DNA of 64,000 nucleotides from Candidatus Methylomirabilis lanthanidiphila (GCA_902196205.1 CABIKM010000015.1:62001-126000); one strand, 5' to 3'; positions 8,781-17,415 are shown, counted from the stretch's first letter. Translations and numbers: made by a program. Notes: generated from the sequence alone by a model not told the origin.

Positions 8781-9449
8781 ATGGCTCCCAATCCTAAAAC
8801 CGAACCCTTCATTCTTCACCACCGCCGCTACGACGACTGGTTCGAACGCCATCGGGCCGCCTATCTGTCCGAACTGTTGGCCGTGCGGGCGTTGCTGCCG
8901 TGGGAGGGGCGGGGACTCGAAGTCGGTGTGGGAACGGGACGCTTCGCAGGCCCCTTGGGGGTTCAGCTTGGAATTGATCTCGCCGGTGAAACACTGAGCT
9001 ACGCCCGCGGACGCGGCGTGACCGTAGCGTGCGCGGTCGCTGAAGCGCTGCCCTTCGCAGATGCGGTCTTCGACTATGCGCTCGTGGTGACCACGATCTG
9101 CTTCGTTGACGATGCGCGCGCCATGCTGCGCGAGATCGCGCGTGTGCTGAGACCCGGAGGGACGATCGTTATCGGAATGATTGATCGCGAAGGCCCTCTC
9201 GGACACGATCATCTCACCCGCCGGGCAGAGAATGTCTTTTACCGCACAGCAACCTTCTACTCGGCGGCGGAGGTCGAGGCTCTCCTCACGGAGACCGGCT
9301 TTCGCCACTTCGTCTGGGTGCAGACTGTGTCCGCACCGCTTTCCGAGATCCATGAGATTGAGCCAATCCGCCCAGGCACGGGTCGGGGCGCCTTTCTCGT
9401 GGTCGGCGCACAGGCTTCGAGGGAACAAGGCGAGCGACGCGGGTCATGA
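8781..9449 (+). CDS. SAM-dependent methyltransferase (Methyltransf_11)
   Basis: A 222-residue class I methyltransferase. The SAM-binding motif I is GLEVGVGTGRFAGPLG (near residue 44), motif II gives GIDLA, and ALPFADAVFDYALVVTTICF and LREIARVLRPGGTIVIG match motifs post-II and III. Substrate is unknown. An AGGAG sits 6 nt before the ATG. It is separated by about 220 nt from the copper operon and by 260 nt from the exporter genes, so it probably has its own promoter. Confidence 0.88.
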   Translation: MAPNPKTEPFILHHRRYDDWFERHRAAYLSELLAVRALLPWEGRGLEVGVGTGRFAGPLGVQLGIDLAGETLSYARGRGVTVACAVAEALPFADAVFDYALVVTTICFVDDARAMLREIARVLRPGGTIVIGMIDREGPLGHDHLTRRAENVFYRTATFYSAAEVEALLTETGFRHFVWVQTVSAPLSEIHEIEPIRPGTGRGAFLVVGAQASREQGERRGS

Positions 9450-9551
9450 ATTCGACTTATGTAAATGCCGGCGCGCTTTACCTGATTTTATCGGTCACAA
9501 TTGGTCCGGCTGTTGTGCCCGGCGAAGTCGTTTCGTGAAAGTGGATCATCT

Positions 9552-9584
9552 CCTGCCGATTTCCTGGAACTTCTCATCCCCTTC
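9552..9584 (+). promoter_or_regulatory. Candidate ECF-sigma promoter block, copy 1
   Basis: A 33-nt block here and at 14401-14433 match at 30 of 33 positions and share TTTCCTGGAACTT. GGAAC (9566-9570) is a classic -35 for extracytoplasmic-function sigma factors. The two copies stand upstream of the transcription units that flank the ECF sigma gene at 12984. The -10 part is less clear. This copy lies 142 nt before the HlyD gene. Confidence 0.55.
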
Positions 9585-9711
9585 CTCGCTCTTCTAAAGG
9601 CTTTTCAGGGTGTAGTGTGGGCAGAGGTTCAGGTTTCCACACATCTGGGGTCAGTTACCCACACGATTTCCGGAAGCAACCTTCCCTTTTTCGTAGGGTG
9701 AGACTTCTGGA

Positions 9712-10935
9712 GTGAAAGCTGATACACTCTTTTTGACCATGGCTCGCAATCTAATACTCGCGAAGAGTTGGAACAGGTACGGCAAACGCCTGAGCCTCTG
9801 GATAGCCGCCCTCATGATGGTTCTGCTCGGACTGAGGCTGACCATGTTCGCTCCCTATCAGGTCAAGGCGACCGGCGTGACTCGCCACGATGTCCAGCAG
9901 GAAGCATTTGGCGTGGGGACGGTTGAGGCGAAGGTCATAGTCAGCGTCGGCAGCAAGATCATCGGGCGCGTGACGGCACTCAACGTCGATCAGGGGGACC
10001 GGGTTCGTGCAGGGCAACTCCTTGCCACCCTCGAAAACCAGGATTTCCAGGAACAGGTGTCCCAAGCGGCGCACGACCTCGAGCGCACGGCGGCCGACCT
10101 GGTGGCCAACGAAGCTGCAATCAGACAGGCCGAAGCCAACCGGGCGCTTGCCCAGAAGAACTACGAGCGGTACCGAAGCCTATTCCAGGAAGGGGCTGTG
10201 TCTCGCCTCGACTTCGAGCAAAAGGAGAACGAGCATGTCGCCGCGCGTGAAGCCGTTAACACACTCCTGGCCCAGCGAACGTCGATCGAGAAACAACAGA
10301 AGAAGGCAGCGGCAAACCTGAGTTTTGCGAAGGCCAAGCTAGCCGACACCATGGTGCATGCCTCCTGCGACGGGGTGGTGGTGACCCGCGAGGTCGAGGC
10401 GGGCGATGCCGTGGTTGCGGGAGCCCCCCTTTTCCGCATCGCCGACTGCCACACCATCTGGGTCCGGGCTCACGTCGATGAGACGGTCGCCGGCGCGATT
10501 CGCGTGGGCCAGCCGGCCCGGGTCATCCTGCGGTCCCATCCTGAGCAGAGCCTCCCAGGCCAGGTCGCCAGGGTGGAGGTCGAGAGCGATCGGGTGACCG
10601 AGGAGAGGGCGGTCAATGTGACTTTCCCCGTACCCTCCCCTATCCCGCCCATTGGAGAGCAAGCAGAGGTCTACATCGTCACAGGGCAGAAAGCTCAAGT
10701 CCCCGCGCTGCCGCAGAAGGCATTGGTCCCCATTGGGAAATCGTTCGGAGTCTGGCTTATCAAAGGTGACCGGGTTCACCTGCGCCAGGTGCAGGTCGGG
10801 ATCTCGGACCCCTCCGGCTGGATCGAAATTGTCGGCGGGTTGAACAGCACTGACCGGGTCGCTCTTGCCCCGCCGGAGATCATGTTGCGACTCAAGGACA
10901 ACGCTCGAGTCTCCGTAAGCGAGGCAAGGTCATGA
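9712..10935 (+). CDS. HlyD/MacA-type membrane fusion protein
   Basis: A 407-residue periplasmic adaptor. It has a membrane anchor (about residues 27-50), a lipoyl-like half (VGSKIIGRVTALNVDQGDRV), a long coiled-coil hairpin (residues about 105-200, with QAEANRALAQKNYERYRSLF), the second lipoyl half (ASCDGVVVTREVEAGD) and beta-barrel domains. Such adaptors link an inner-membrane ABC exporter to an outer-membrane channel. The downstream permease and ATPase make a DevBCA/MacAB-like set. The GTG start at 9712 is tentative; the ATG at 9739 is possible but lacks a binding site. Confidence 0.9.
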   Translation: MKADTLFLTMARNLILAKSWNRYGKRLSLWIAALMMVLLGLRLTMFAPYQVKATGVTRHDVQQEAFGVGTVEAKVIVSVGSKIIGRVTALNVDQGDRVRAGQLLATLENQDFQEQVSQAAHDLERTAADLVANEAAIRQAEANRALAQKNYERYRSLFQEGAVSRLDFEQKENEHVAAREAVNTLLAQRTSIEKQQKKAAANLSFAKAKLADTMVHASCDGVVVTREVEAGDAVVAGAPLFRIADCHTIWVRAHVDETVAGAIRVGQPARVILRSHPEQSLPGQVARVEVESDRVTEERAVNVTFPVPSPIPPIGEQAEVYIVTGQKAQVPALPQKALVPIGKSFGVWLIKGDRVHLRQVQVGISDPSGWIEIVGGLNSTDRVALAPPEIMLRLKDNARVSVSEARS

Positions 10936-12134
10936 ACCTGGCCATTCGCGACATCAGGCATAACAAAGACCGGTTCATCCTCACCTGTCTGGGCTTGGGA
11001 CTGCTGATTTCCGTCGTCATGGCGATGAGCGGCATCTATGCGGGCCTCATTACCGACGCAACTGCGCTCCTCCGCCAAGTCGATGCGGACATCTGGGTAG
11101 TGGAGAAAGACACCTTCGGGCCATTCGCCGACGACTCCCGCATCCCGGAAGATCTGCAGTACAACATCCGGTCAGTCCCCGGGGTGGTGCAAGCCGCACC
11201 CCTCTCTTTCCGCAATATGCAGCTCGATTACCGCGGGCGGACCCTAAGGTTCTATCTCGTCGGCTACCGCTGGGACGGCATCGGCGGCCCGCGCCATCTG
11301 ATCGCCGGCCGACAGATCGGGCGCAAGCACTACGAGTTGGTGGCTGACCAGAAGCTCGGGCTCAATCTCGGTGACGTGCTCCATCTGGGGCTGCACGATT
11401 ACACCGTGGTGGGGCTGACCAGGAATATCGTCTCGCCGGCCGGCGATCCGGTTATCTACGCCTCTCTGGCCGACGCCCAAGAACTCTCGTTCCAAAAGAC
11501 GAATGAGGCGATTCGGAATGAGCGGGCCCGCCTGGCCGCACGTCTGAAAAACTTCGAAAAGAAAGTGCCTGGCCTCGCCCATGAGCTTGAGGCTACGGTT
11601 GAAGAGATCGTAGGCAACACGCACATCGTCAACGCCGTCATTGCCAGGATCGATCGCCAAGAAACCTCCGAGGCCGTGGCCGCCAGAATCCTCCGGTGGA
11701 CCCACTACACCGCCCTGACCAGTGCGCAGGAGGAGGAGATCCTCACGAAACACGTGATTGAGAAGCCCCGGCGACAGCTCGGGCTCTTCCGAATCATCCT
11801 GCTTGTCATCTCGGCTGTCATCATCGCGCTCATCGTCTACACGCTCACTATCGAGAAACTTCGGGATCTCGCCACGCTAAAGCTGATCGGAGCGGCCAAT
11901 CGTCGGATCGTCGGGCTGATCATGCAGCAATCTCTGGCGATGGGCATCCTGGGCTATCTGATTGGGGCTGCCATCATCTATTCGACCTACGACAAGTTTC
12001 CTCGGCGCGTCGTCCTGCTTCCGATCGACATGGGGGTCTTGTTTGTCATCGTCATCGCCCTCTGCGCAGTCGGAAGCCTCCAGGGGGTGCGAACCGCGCT
12101 CAAGGTTGATCCATCGGTCATATTGGGAACCTGA
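10932..12134 (+). CDS. FtsX/DevC-type ABC exporter permease
   Basis: A 400-residue permease with a first helix at residues 16-38, a large periplasmic domain (with DADIWVVEKDTFGPFADDSR typical of DevC-like proteins), and three helices near 290-385. The FtsX motif IEKLRDLATLKLIGA is visible. The gene overlaps the adaptor by 4 nt, and the ATPase starts one base after the stop. The three proteins likely export an unknown substrate across the envelope or drive an envelope rearrangement, under stress control by the neighbouring ECF sigma factor. Confidence 0.9.
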   Translation: MNLAIRDIRHNKDRFILTCLGLGLLISVVMAMSGIYAGLITDATALLRQVDADIWVVEKDTFGPFADDSRIPEDLQYNIRSVPGVVQAAPLSFRNMQLDYRGRTLRFYLVGYRWDGIGGPRHLIAGRQIGRKHYELVADQKLGLNLGDVLHLGLHDYTVVGLTRNIVSPAGDPVIYASLADAQELSFQKTNEAIRNERARLAARLKNFEKKVPGLAHELEATVEEIVGNTHIVNAVIARIDRQETSEAVAARILRWTHYTALTSAQEEEILTKHVIEKPRRQLGLFRIILLVISAVIIALIVYTLTIEKLRDLATLKLIGAANRRIVGLIMQQSLAMGILGYLIGAAIIYSTYDKFPRRVVLLPIDMGVLFVIVIALCAVGSLQGVRTALKVDPSVILGT

Positions 12135-12135
12135 G

Positions 12136-12825
12136 ATGGAGCCGGTAGTCCGAGTACGCAAGCTCACCAAGGTCTATGGAAGCGGCGACACGGCAGTCAC
12201 GGCCCTATCAGACGCCGACCTGGAGGTGTTTCCCGCCGAACTCGTCGCCGTCATCGGACCGAGCGGCTCGGGAAAAACAACCCTCCTCACCGCCATCGGG
12301 TGCGTCAAGGAGCCCACGAGCGGGTACATCGAGATCGACGGCCGGGTGGTCTTTGACAACGGTTGGCATAAGGTGGACCTCCTCCAGCTCCGGCGTGAGA
12401 AGATCGGCTTTATCCTCCAATCGTTTAACCTCCTCCCCTTCCTGACCACCCTGGAAAATGTGCTCATCGCTATGGACCTGGTGGGCAGGCGTGGGGAAGA
12501 GGCCAGGGAGAAGGCGACCGGCTTGCTTGACTATCTGCAAGTGGCGCATCGCCTCGGTGCGTACCCGGAGGGCCTTTCCGGCGGGGAGAAGCAGCGGGTC
12601 GCGATCGCCCGGGCGTTGGCGAACGACCCCAAGATCCTCCTCGCGGATGAACCTACGGCCCAACTCGATACGGATCGGGGGAAGACCGTAATGAGCCTCA
12701 TGATGAAGCTGGCCAAGGAGAAGAACTCCGCCGTGATCGTCGTCACGCACGATCGCAGGATGATAGAGGGTTTCGATCGCATTTATATGCTGGAAGACGG
12801 GAGGATGCTGAATCATCAGCGATAG
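12136..12825 (+). CDS. ABC exporter ATP-binding protein (DevA/LolD type)
   Basis: A 229-residue ATPase with Walker A GPSGSGKTT (residues about 40-48), Q-loop FILQSFNLL, signature LSGGEKQRVAIARAL, Walker B ILLADEPTAQLD and switch His in VVTHD. The true start is the ATG at 12136 right after the permease stop; a longer in-frame reading from 11962 only overlaps the permease. Partner of the adaptor and permease upstream. Confidence 0.93.
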   Translation: MEPVVRVRKLTKVYGSGDTAVTALSDADLEVFPAELVAVIGPSGSGKTTLLTAIGCVKEPTSGYIEIDGRVVFDNGWHKVDLLQLRREKIGFILQSFNLLPFLTTLENVLIAMDLVGRRGEEAREKATGLLDYLQVAHRLGAYPEGLSGGEKQRVAIARALANDPKILLADEPTAQLDTDRGKTVMSLMMKLAKEKNSAVIVVTHDRRMIEGFDRIYMLEDGRMLNHQR

Positions 12826-12983
12826 ACACTATCCAATGTATGCTGAAACGGGGTCGCGACGATGTCGGATAGCGACGCAATGTCCGGGAGAGTGAGAGTT
12901 CATGCCTCGATGTAAAGCAGGGAACGTGCGCGGCACACTTGCGGGCGAATTCCGACGAGCCCCCTCACGATAAGGCACAATCA

Positions 12984-13535
12984 ATGGATCGGCCATCGCT
13001 ACCCGCAGAAGAGAGGGATCGCTTTGCCCGATCGCTGCTTCAGCACCTCGATGCCCTCTACAGCTTTGCGTGGTGGCTGACGCATCGCCGGGAAGAGATT
13101 GATGACCTGGTCCAGGAGACCCTCCTCCACGCCCTGCGATCCGCACACCAGTTTCAGTCTGGAACCAATCTGAAGGCATGGCTCTTTAGTATATTGAAAC
13201 ATGAGTGGTTCCGGCGGACGGGACTGGCCAGGCGGGAGATTGCAACCGATTCATTCCCGGACAACCAAGAGGTGTCGAACGAGGAGTGGGCGATCGAGAC
13301 CGACGTCATTCGGGCGGTATTGCGGAAGGATCTGGACGAAGCGCTCTATACACTTCCTGAAGAATACCGGAGCGCGGTCCTCCTCTTTGATTTGTATGAG
13401 TTTTCGCTGAAGGAAACGGCTCAGATCCTGGCCGTACCCGACGGAACCGTAAAGTCTCGTCTGGCCAGAGGCCGTCAGATATTGCGTGGTCGGCTGCTGG
13501 CGTATAGCAGAGGGTCTGGCAATGATGAGTTGTGA
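12984..13535 (+). CDS. ECF-type RNA polymerase sigma factor
   Basis: A 183-residue sigma-70 family factor with only regions 2 and 4. Region 2 runs from about residue 20 to 80 (LDALYSFAWWLTHRREEIDD, LVQETLLHALRS, LKAWLFSILKHEWFRR). Region 4 is residues about 115-170 (LPEEYRSAVLLFDLYEFSLK, ETAQILAVPDGTVKSRLARG). The start is ATG 12984 with an AAGG upstream; a TTG at 12939 is less likely. The stop overlaps the anti-sigma gene, as usual for sigma/anti-sigma pairs. It probably directs the promoters marked at 9552 and 14401. Confidence 0.93.
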   Translation: MDRPSLPAEERDRFARSLLQHLDALYSFAWWLTHRREEIDDLVQETLLHALRSAHQFQSGTNLKAWLFSILKHEWFRRTGLARREIATDSFPDNQEVSNEEWAIETDVIRAVLRKDLDEALYTLPEEYRSAVLLFDLYEFSLKETAQILAVPDGTVKSRLARGRQILRGRLLAYSRGSGNDEL

Positions 13536-14325
13536 GACAGTCAAAGATTCGTTGGATGCGCTGCGGGATGGCACCCTCGGCTTGCCGGAGGCGAGTGAGG
13601 TACGTGCGCACCTGGCGATCTGCCGATCCTGTGCGAGAGAGTGGAAGCTGACGGAGGCGCTGCGTGCCGTCATTCGCGACCGGGCCGCCGCGCCCGTCGC
13701 CCCGCCAGCGTTCCATGCCGCGATGGCGCGTTTGTTGGAAGATCACGCGACGCCGATGGGCTGGTTCGCTCGTCTTCAGGAGGTCTGCCGTCTCCGGCCC
13801 GTTGCCGCGATGGCCCTCACAGCGGCGATGGTGCTGCTCGTCCTGGTGCCGCTGAATCTGCATATGCTGTCCACGCGGGATGCTGTTTTGCTCCTGATTG
13901 AGGAGTCGGTAAATGAGCACATCCGACTCACGCTTCACGAGGCGCCGCCTGAGATCCCGACCAGGGAGTTGCAACCATTGCCTGTCAGACACCAACAACG
14001 GCTCGAACTGTCCCAATCGCTCTCGTTTCCGGACGATCAGGAGTACCGCCTGATCGGGGGGCAAGTAAGCTATCTGCTCCATCGGAAGGTGCTGACTGTG
14101 ACCTACTACCGTCGACCTGATCGGCCGATCACCCTGTTGGTCTTACCAGGCGCAGGAATTCGGCTGCCGGACCGGTCGGTGAGCCGGAAGGGGGACGTCT
14201 ACTGGACCATCCATCACGGTTTTCGGACCGCACACTGGCAGCAAGGGCCGCTGATCTATTCGCTCATCTCAGATGCCGATGAAGCCGATCTGTCTCCTCT
14301 CATTGGAAAGCTCCGGCACAAATAG
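13522..14325 (+). CDS. Zinc-finger anti-sigma factor
   Basis: A 267-residue membrane protein. Residues 4-37 form a ZAS/zf-HC2 anti-sigma domain: C4, then H30xxxC34xxC37 (HLAICRSC), known to bind zinc and hold an ECF sigma factor. A single transmembrane helix lies at about residues 93-117 (VAAMALTAAMVLLVLVPL). The C-terminal 150 residues are predicted periplasmic and would sense the signal; I recognise no domain there. The start ATG at 13522 sits inside the sigma gene end, giving translational coupling. Confidence 0.88.
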   Translation: MMSCETVKDSLDALRDGTLGLPEASEVRAHLAICRSCAREWKLTEALRAVIRDRAAAPVAPPAFHAAMARLLEDHATPMGWFARLQEVCRLRPVAAMALTAAMVLLVLVPLNLHMLSTRDAVLLLIEESVNEHIRLTLHEAPPEIPTRELQPLPVRHQQRLELSQSLSFPDDQEYRLIGGQVSYLLHRKVLTVTYYRRPDRPITLLVLPGAGIRLPDRSVSRKGDVYWTIHHGFRTAHWQQGPLIYSLISDADEADLSPLIGKLRHK

Positions 14326-14400
14326 GATCGGGCTGCACGATTGTGACGAGCCGGATTACGCCTTACTTAGCAACGCATTGCCGCCCCCGCGCGGTCACCC

Positions 14401-14433
14401 CCTGTCGATTTCCTGGAACTTTTCATGCCCTTC
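14401..14433 (+). promoter_or_regulatory. Candidate ECF-sigma promoter block, copy 2
   Basis: Second copy of the block at 9552-9584, 30 of 33 bases identical, with GGAAC at 14415-14419. It lies 49 nt before a small gene with a strong ribosome binding site, so it is well placed as a promoter. GTTAAT at about 14443-14448 could serve as part of the -10 region, though spacing is long; GGTTTT at 14437-14442 fits a 17-nt spacer. Confidence 0.55.
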
Positions 14434-14467
14434 ACAGGTTTTGTTAATAGAAGGGAGGTGAGTAATT

Positions 14468-14665
14468 ATGATGTGGGAGGCGTTGTTCTCCGGTTGGCTC
14501 TCTGAGCCTCACGTCATGATCATCCTGTTTGCCTGGTTTGTGCAGGGCGTGTTTTGCTACAGCATGTTCGCACTGCCCTACGGGCGAGAGCGGGAGGCGC
14601 AAGCAAGAGAGGCTGCGGAGGCTAAGAAGCCCACGGCGATTGCGGGGCGTCCGATCGCGGCTTGA
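14468..14665 (+). CDS. Small membrane protein, likely sigma-regulated
   Basis: A 65-residue protein with one hydrophobic helix (residues about 15-36, VMIILFAWFVQGVFCYSMFA) and a charged cytoplasmic tail rich in Glu, Ala and Arg. The ribosome binding site GGGAGGTGAG is strong. No family is recognised. It directly follows a candidate ECF promoter, so it may be a direct target of the sigma factor. Confidence 0.7.
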   Translation: MMWEALFSGWLSEPHVMIILFAWFVQGVFCYSMFALPYGREREAQAREAAEAKKPTAIAGRPIAA

Positions 14666-14973
14666 GCGACCGTGGCTTCGACATTCGACGTGTACGCTGA
14701 AGCGCTCTCTCGGCAAGCTGTGAGGAGGAGAGGCACTGTGAAGGAGGGGCTGATCCCGCGGTTTACGGGGATCGGCCTCATTTCATCTCCTTGACTTCCT
14801 GCCGAGAGACGTGAGAAAAGAATAGAAGAATGATTTGCGAAGCGGCTTCAGGGGTGATGTGAGACGGTATTGATTGCCCGGCGGTCCGCGCCCGCAGCGG
14901 CAGCTTGGGGAATAGAAGTCGAGGGGGAACTCCTGGGATCTGTGCGGGGGGATCCCGGCAAGGAGGAACGAAC
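14666..14973. other. Intergenic stretch with weak hairpin
   Basis: Contains a GATCCC/GGGATC inverted repeat near 14753-14774 that may end the upstream transcript, and a very short GTG-started reading frame with GGAGGAG upstream near 14732, too short to call. Nothing else recognised. Confidence 0.4.
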
Positions 14974-15093
14974 ATGGCGGTAGAAAAGTGGCGGCGCGGC
15001 GATCTTCCCTCGACAGGGGAGAAGGGACCGACCAGGCAACTGACTACTGATTCGACGACCTCCGAGGAGCGGTCAGCATCAAGAATTCCTTAG
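14974..15093 (+). CDS. Possible 39-residue peptide
   Basis: A short frame (MAVEKWRRGDLPSTGEKGPT start) preceded by AAGGAGGAACGAAC, one of the best ribosome binding sites in the region. It is basic, hydrophilic, with no signal peptide. It stands just before the CopD-like gene, 22 nt from its start. The strong initiation site is the main evidence; it could also be a leader peptide for the following operon. Confidence 0.5.
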   Translation: MAVEKWRRGDLPSTGEKGPTRQLTTDSTTSEERSASRIP

Positions 15094-15115
15094 AAACACA
15101 GCCGTAAGACAAGGT

Positions 15116-16165
15116 ATGAGCAATCTTCTCACGCCTCTGTACGTCTTCGTCCTCTGGATCGACTTCGCCGGGTTTACAACGCTCATCGGCACTCTTGCTT
15201 TCCAATACCTGATCGTCCGACCGGTCTCACGATCCTCTCGGGATGTCGAGCCGGTTGAGCGACGGCTGCTGCAGGTAGAAGCCTGGGCGCTGGCGCTGGT
15301 TGCCATGGCAAGCCTACTGGAGTTGCTCCTGCGAGCGCTGGAGATGGGCGGCGGGGTCCTGAGCAACGTTGGTAATGCACTTCCATCTATACTGCTCGAG
15401 ACTCGCTACGGTACGATCTGGCTTGTTCGGATCGGACTTATTGGAGTGGTTGCCGTTGGTTGGCGGTTCTGGCCTGGGATCACCCTGTCCGCCGGCATCC
15501 GTCTGCTTGGAGCTGCCTCTATCGCCCTCACCCGAAGCCTGTCAGGTCATGCGGCAGACTGGGGAGATGTAACGCTCGCAGTCCTGATGGACTGGCTCCA
15601 TCTGCTCGCAATCTCCGTCTGGATTGGGGGGCTGCTCGTGATAGGATTTGTTTTACGCGCCGCGTTGACACCAACCAGCGACCAGGACGCCGCCCTAGGC
15701 TTTGCCTTGATCGCCAGACGATTCTCAATCCTGGCGACCGTCTGCGTTGCAGGTCTTCTCATAACGGGACTCCTCCACCCCCGGTTGCAGTTGATGTCCT
15801 TCTCGACCCTCTTCCGAATTCCTTACGGATGGACCCTGCTTACGAAACTTTCACTGCTCTTATTGATGCTGCTGCTTGCGGCCCTGAACCGCTACTATCT
15901 CCTTCCCAAACTGGGCCGAGGTGGGGATGGGCAAACCCGATTACTGGTTATAACCATTGGCCGGTTGGAGTGGCTGCTCGCCGTGCTTGTGCTGATTTCC
16001 AGTGCATTGCTCACTCAACTGACGCCCGCCCGCTCTATCCGCCGTCAGGAGCACCCACAGCCCCATGCCGTTCACCGGCCGGCAGCAGAAGAGGACCCCT
16101 CCAAGCACTTTGTGTTGCATCCGTTAGCAGGGGTGAACACGACAGTTCGACAGGAAGACGACTGA
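15116..16165 (+). CDS. copD: CopD-family copper resistance/uptake membrane protein
   Basis: A 349-residue inner-membrane protein with about eight hydrophobic helices. It matches the CopD domain: RSLSGHAADWGDVTLAVLMD followed by WLHLLAISVWIGGLLVIG, where the His residues are the family's conserved positions, then RFSILATVCVAGLLITG and a final helix. CopD works with the periplasmic protein CopC/YcnI to move copper through the inner membrane. A YcnI-like protein is encoded at 21763. The C-terminus has a His/Pro-rich tail (EHPQPHAVHRP). Confidence 0.88.
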   Translation: MSNLLTPLYVFVLWIDFAGFTTLIGTLAFQYLIVRPVSRSSRDVEPVERRLLQVEAWALALVAMASLLELLLRALEMGGGVLSNVGNALPSILLETRYGTIWLVRIGLIGVVAVGWRFWPGITLSAGIRLLGAASIALTRSLSGHAADWGDVTLAVLMDWLHLLAISVWIGGLLVIGFVLRAALTPTSDQDAALGFALIARRFSILATVCVAGLLITGLLHPRLQLMSFSTLFRIPYGWTLLTKLSLLLLMLLLAALNRYYLLPKLGRGGDGQTRLLVITIGRLEWLLAVLVLISSALLTQLTPARSIRRQEHPQPHAVHRPAAEEDPSKHFVLHPLAGVNTTVRQEDD

Positions 16166-16240
16166 AGCCTATATTATTTTTATAGGTGAAATGTGGGCAG
16201 AGTACGATTTTTTTACCAAAGTGAGTAAAGGAGGGGAAAT

Positions 16241-16615
16241 ATGTTGCTCAGAAAGGGATTGGCACTCTGCATTGCAATCGCGGCTGTATTATTCCTTGGT
16301 AGCGTCGTCCCACCCGTCGAAGCCGGACAGGTCACCCTGCACGTAGTGGATGTCGACGCGCACGAGGGCATCCAAGTCTGGGTCCCCTCGTCGATTACTG
16401 CGAAGAAGGGTGATACCATAACGTTGATCCTCACGAACCACCTGATGGAGGAGCATGGGTATGAAATCGAGGCGTTTGGTGTGAAGGAGGTCATCGGCAA
16501 TCACCAGACCAAGACCGTTTCCTTCAAGGCCGCTAAAGCAGGGATCTTCCCGATCAAGTGTCAACTTCACAAGGCGGAAAACCATTACGCCGGGCAACTG
16601 GTAGTCATCGAGTAG
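16241..16615 (+). CDS. Nitrosocyanin-like cupredoxin
   Basis: A 124-residue exported cupredoxin. Signal peptide is residues 1-28. The mature part has the cupredoxin fold motifs, and its second half (IEAFGVKEVI, then KTVSF, then CQLH) closely resembles nitrosocyanin of ammonia oxidisers as I remember it. C107, H110 and H115 give the C-x2-H-x4-H spacing of nitrosocyanin rather than the C-x-H-x-M of type 1 blue copper. The residue aligned with its Glu ligand appears to be H72 (EEHGYE). Probably a periplasmic redox or catalytic copper protein. AAAGGAGGGG precedes the ATG. Confidence 0.85.
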   Translation: MLLRKGLALCIAIAAVLFLGSVVPPVEAGQVTLHVVDVDAHEGIQVWVPSSITAKKGDTITLILTNHLMEEHGYEIEAFGVKEVIGNHQTKTVSFKAAKAGIFPIKCQLHKAENHYAGQLVVIE

Positions 16616-16645
16616 CAGAAGCGGCTCATTCGAGTGAGCGGAACT

Positions 16646-16676
16646 CCGGCCTTGAGGGACGATCCCTCAAGGCCGG
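16646..16676 (+). terminator. Strong hairpin terminator after cupredoxin
   Basis: A perfect 14-bp inverted repeat (arms 16646-16659 and 16663-16676, CCGGCCTTGAGGGA) with a 3-nt loop, 30 nt after the cupredoxin stop. The following CTCTATT is only weakly T-rich. Confidence 0.8.
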
Positions 16677-16864
16677 CTCTATTGTGATCGGGATCCTGTT
16701 TGGCCCACCCGTGTCCTTCCGCATTGCGTCCCATGGCTGTATAGTCGTAGGCCAATTTGTTGCAGCGGTGAGCAGGCGTCTGTAGACAGGCGTATTCCGA
16801 TCGAGTAGAAAGGTTTCCAGGTGGCGTTTTTGCTCAAGCGTGTGATGCCCAGGGAGACACACTG

Positions 16865-17203
16865 TTGCATATGCCGCTCTTGAAGAGAACATCTTACAAG
16901 GCTTGGCCCCTTAGGTATCTTACCGCATCGGCAGTCGGTCTTTACCTGCTGGTCAATGCGTTCCTCATCCTGTGTCTGGCCCATCCTCACAATCCCCGTC
17001 TCCAAGGTCACACAGACAGTCACCCCGTCTCTGTCTGTGAGTGGGTGTACAAGACCGTGTCCTCCCATATGCCGTCGTCGGGAGTCACCCTCCCTCTGGT
17101 TGCGGTTGTACTGCCGGCGTTTCTATTGTTGCCACGGTGGCGTCCCGAGACGTACCTCATCAGGCTAAGCGGCCGTTCCCCTCCTCTGCCCATCCTCCTC
17201 TAA
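16865..17203 (+). CDS. His/Cys-loop two-helix membrane protein, copy A
   Basis: A 112-residue protein with a helix near residues 18-38 (TASAVGLYLLVNAFLILCLA), a His-rich loop (HPHN, then GHTDSHP, VCEWV, SSHMPSSG) and a second helix near 76-92. The copy at 18316 shares the helix, HPHN, TDSHP, C, SH and PSSGV positions, so these are under selection. Two His clusters and one Cys suggest metal binding on the outer face. I know no family for it. The TTG at 16865 has AGGGAG 8 nt upstream; ATG 16871 is the alternative. Confidence 0.72.
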   Translation: MHMPLLKRTSYKAWPLRYLTASAVGLYLLVNAFLILCLAHPHNPRLQGHTDSHPVSVCEWVYKTVSSHMPSSGVTLPLVAVVLPAFLLLPRWRPETYLIRLSGRSPPLPILL

Positions 17204-17415
17204 GTCTTATCACTCAAGCACCCGACTACCAGACATCACAGCATTAGAATTATCTCATTTGAGCAATGGCGTCTGAGCCTTTCACAAGGCTCGGGCATAG
17301 TCTACAGCGAATCAATCGTCGCGCCGTCGGCGCCACGCGAGGCTTGCCTCAGCGCCACGATAGCCCTGCTCACTCTCCTCCCATGTGGATAGGACGAGGG
17401 AACTGGAGGTGTCAT
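17204..17415 (+). promoter_or_regulatory. Conserved spacer of duplicated module A with hairpin
   Basis: This spacer resembles 18667-18889 in layout: an ATTATCTC start, a short hairpin (here GAGCCTT/AAGGCTC at 17275-17292) and a final GGAACTGGAGG just before a GTG start. It may hold an attenuator or leader for the second gene of the module. Confidence 0.45.
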
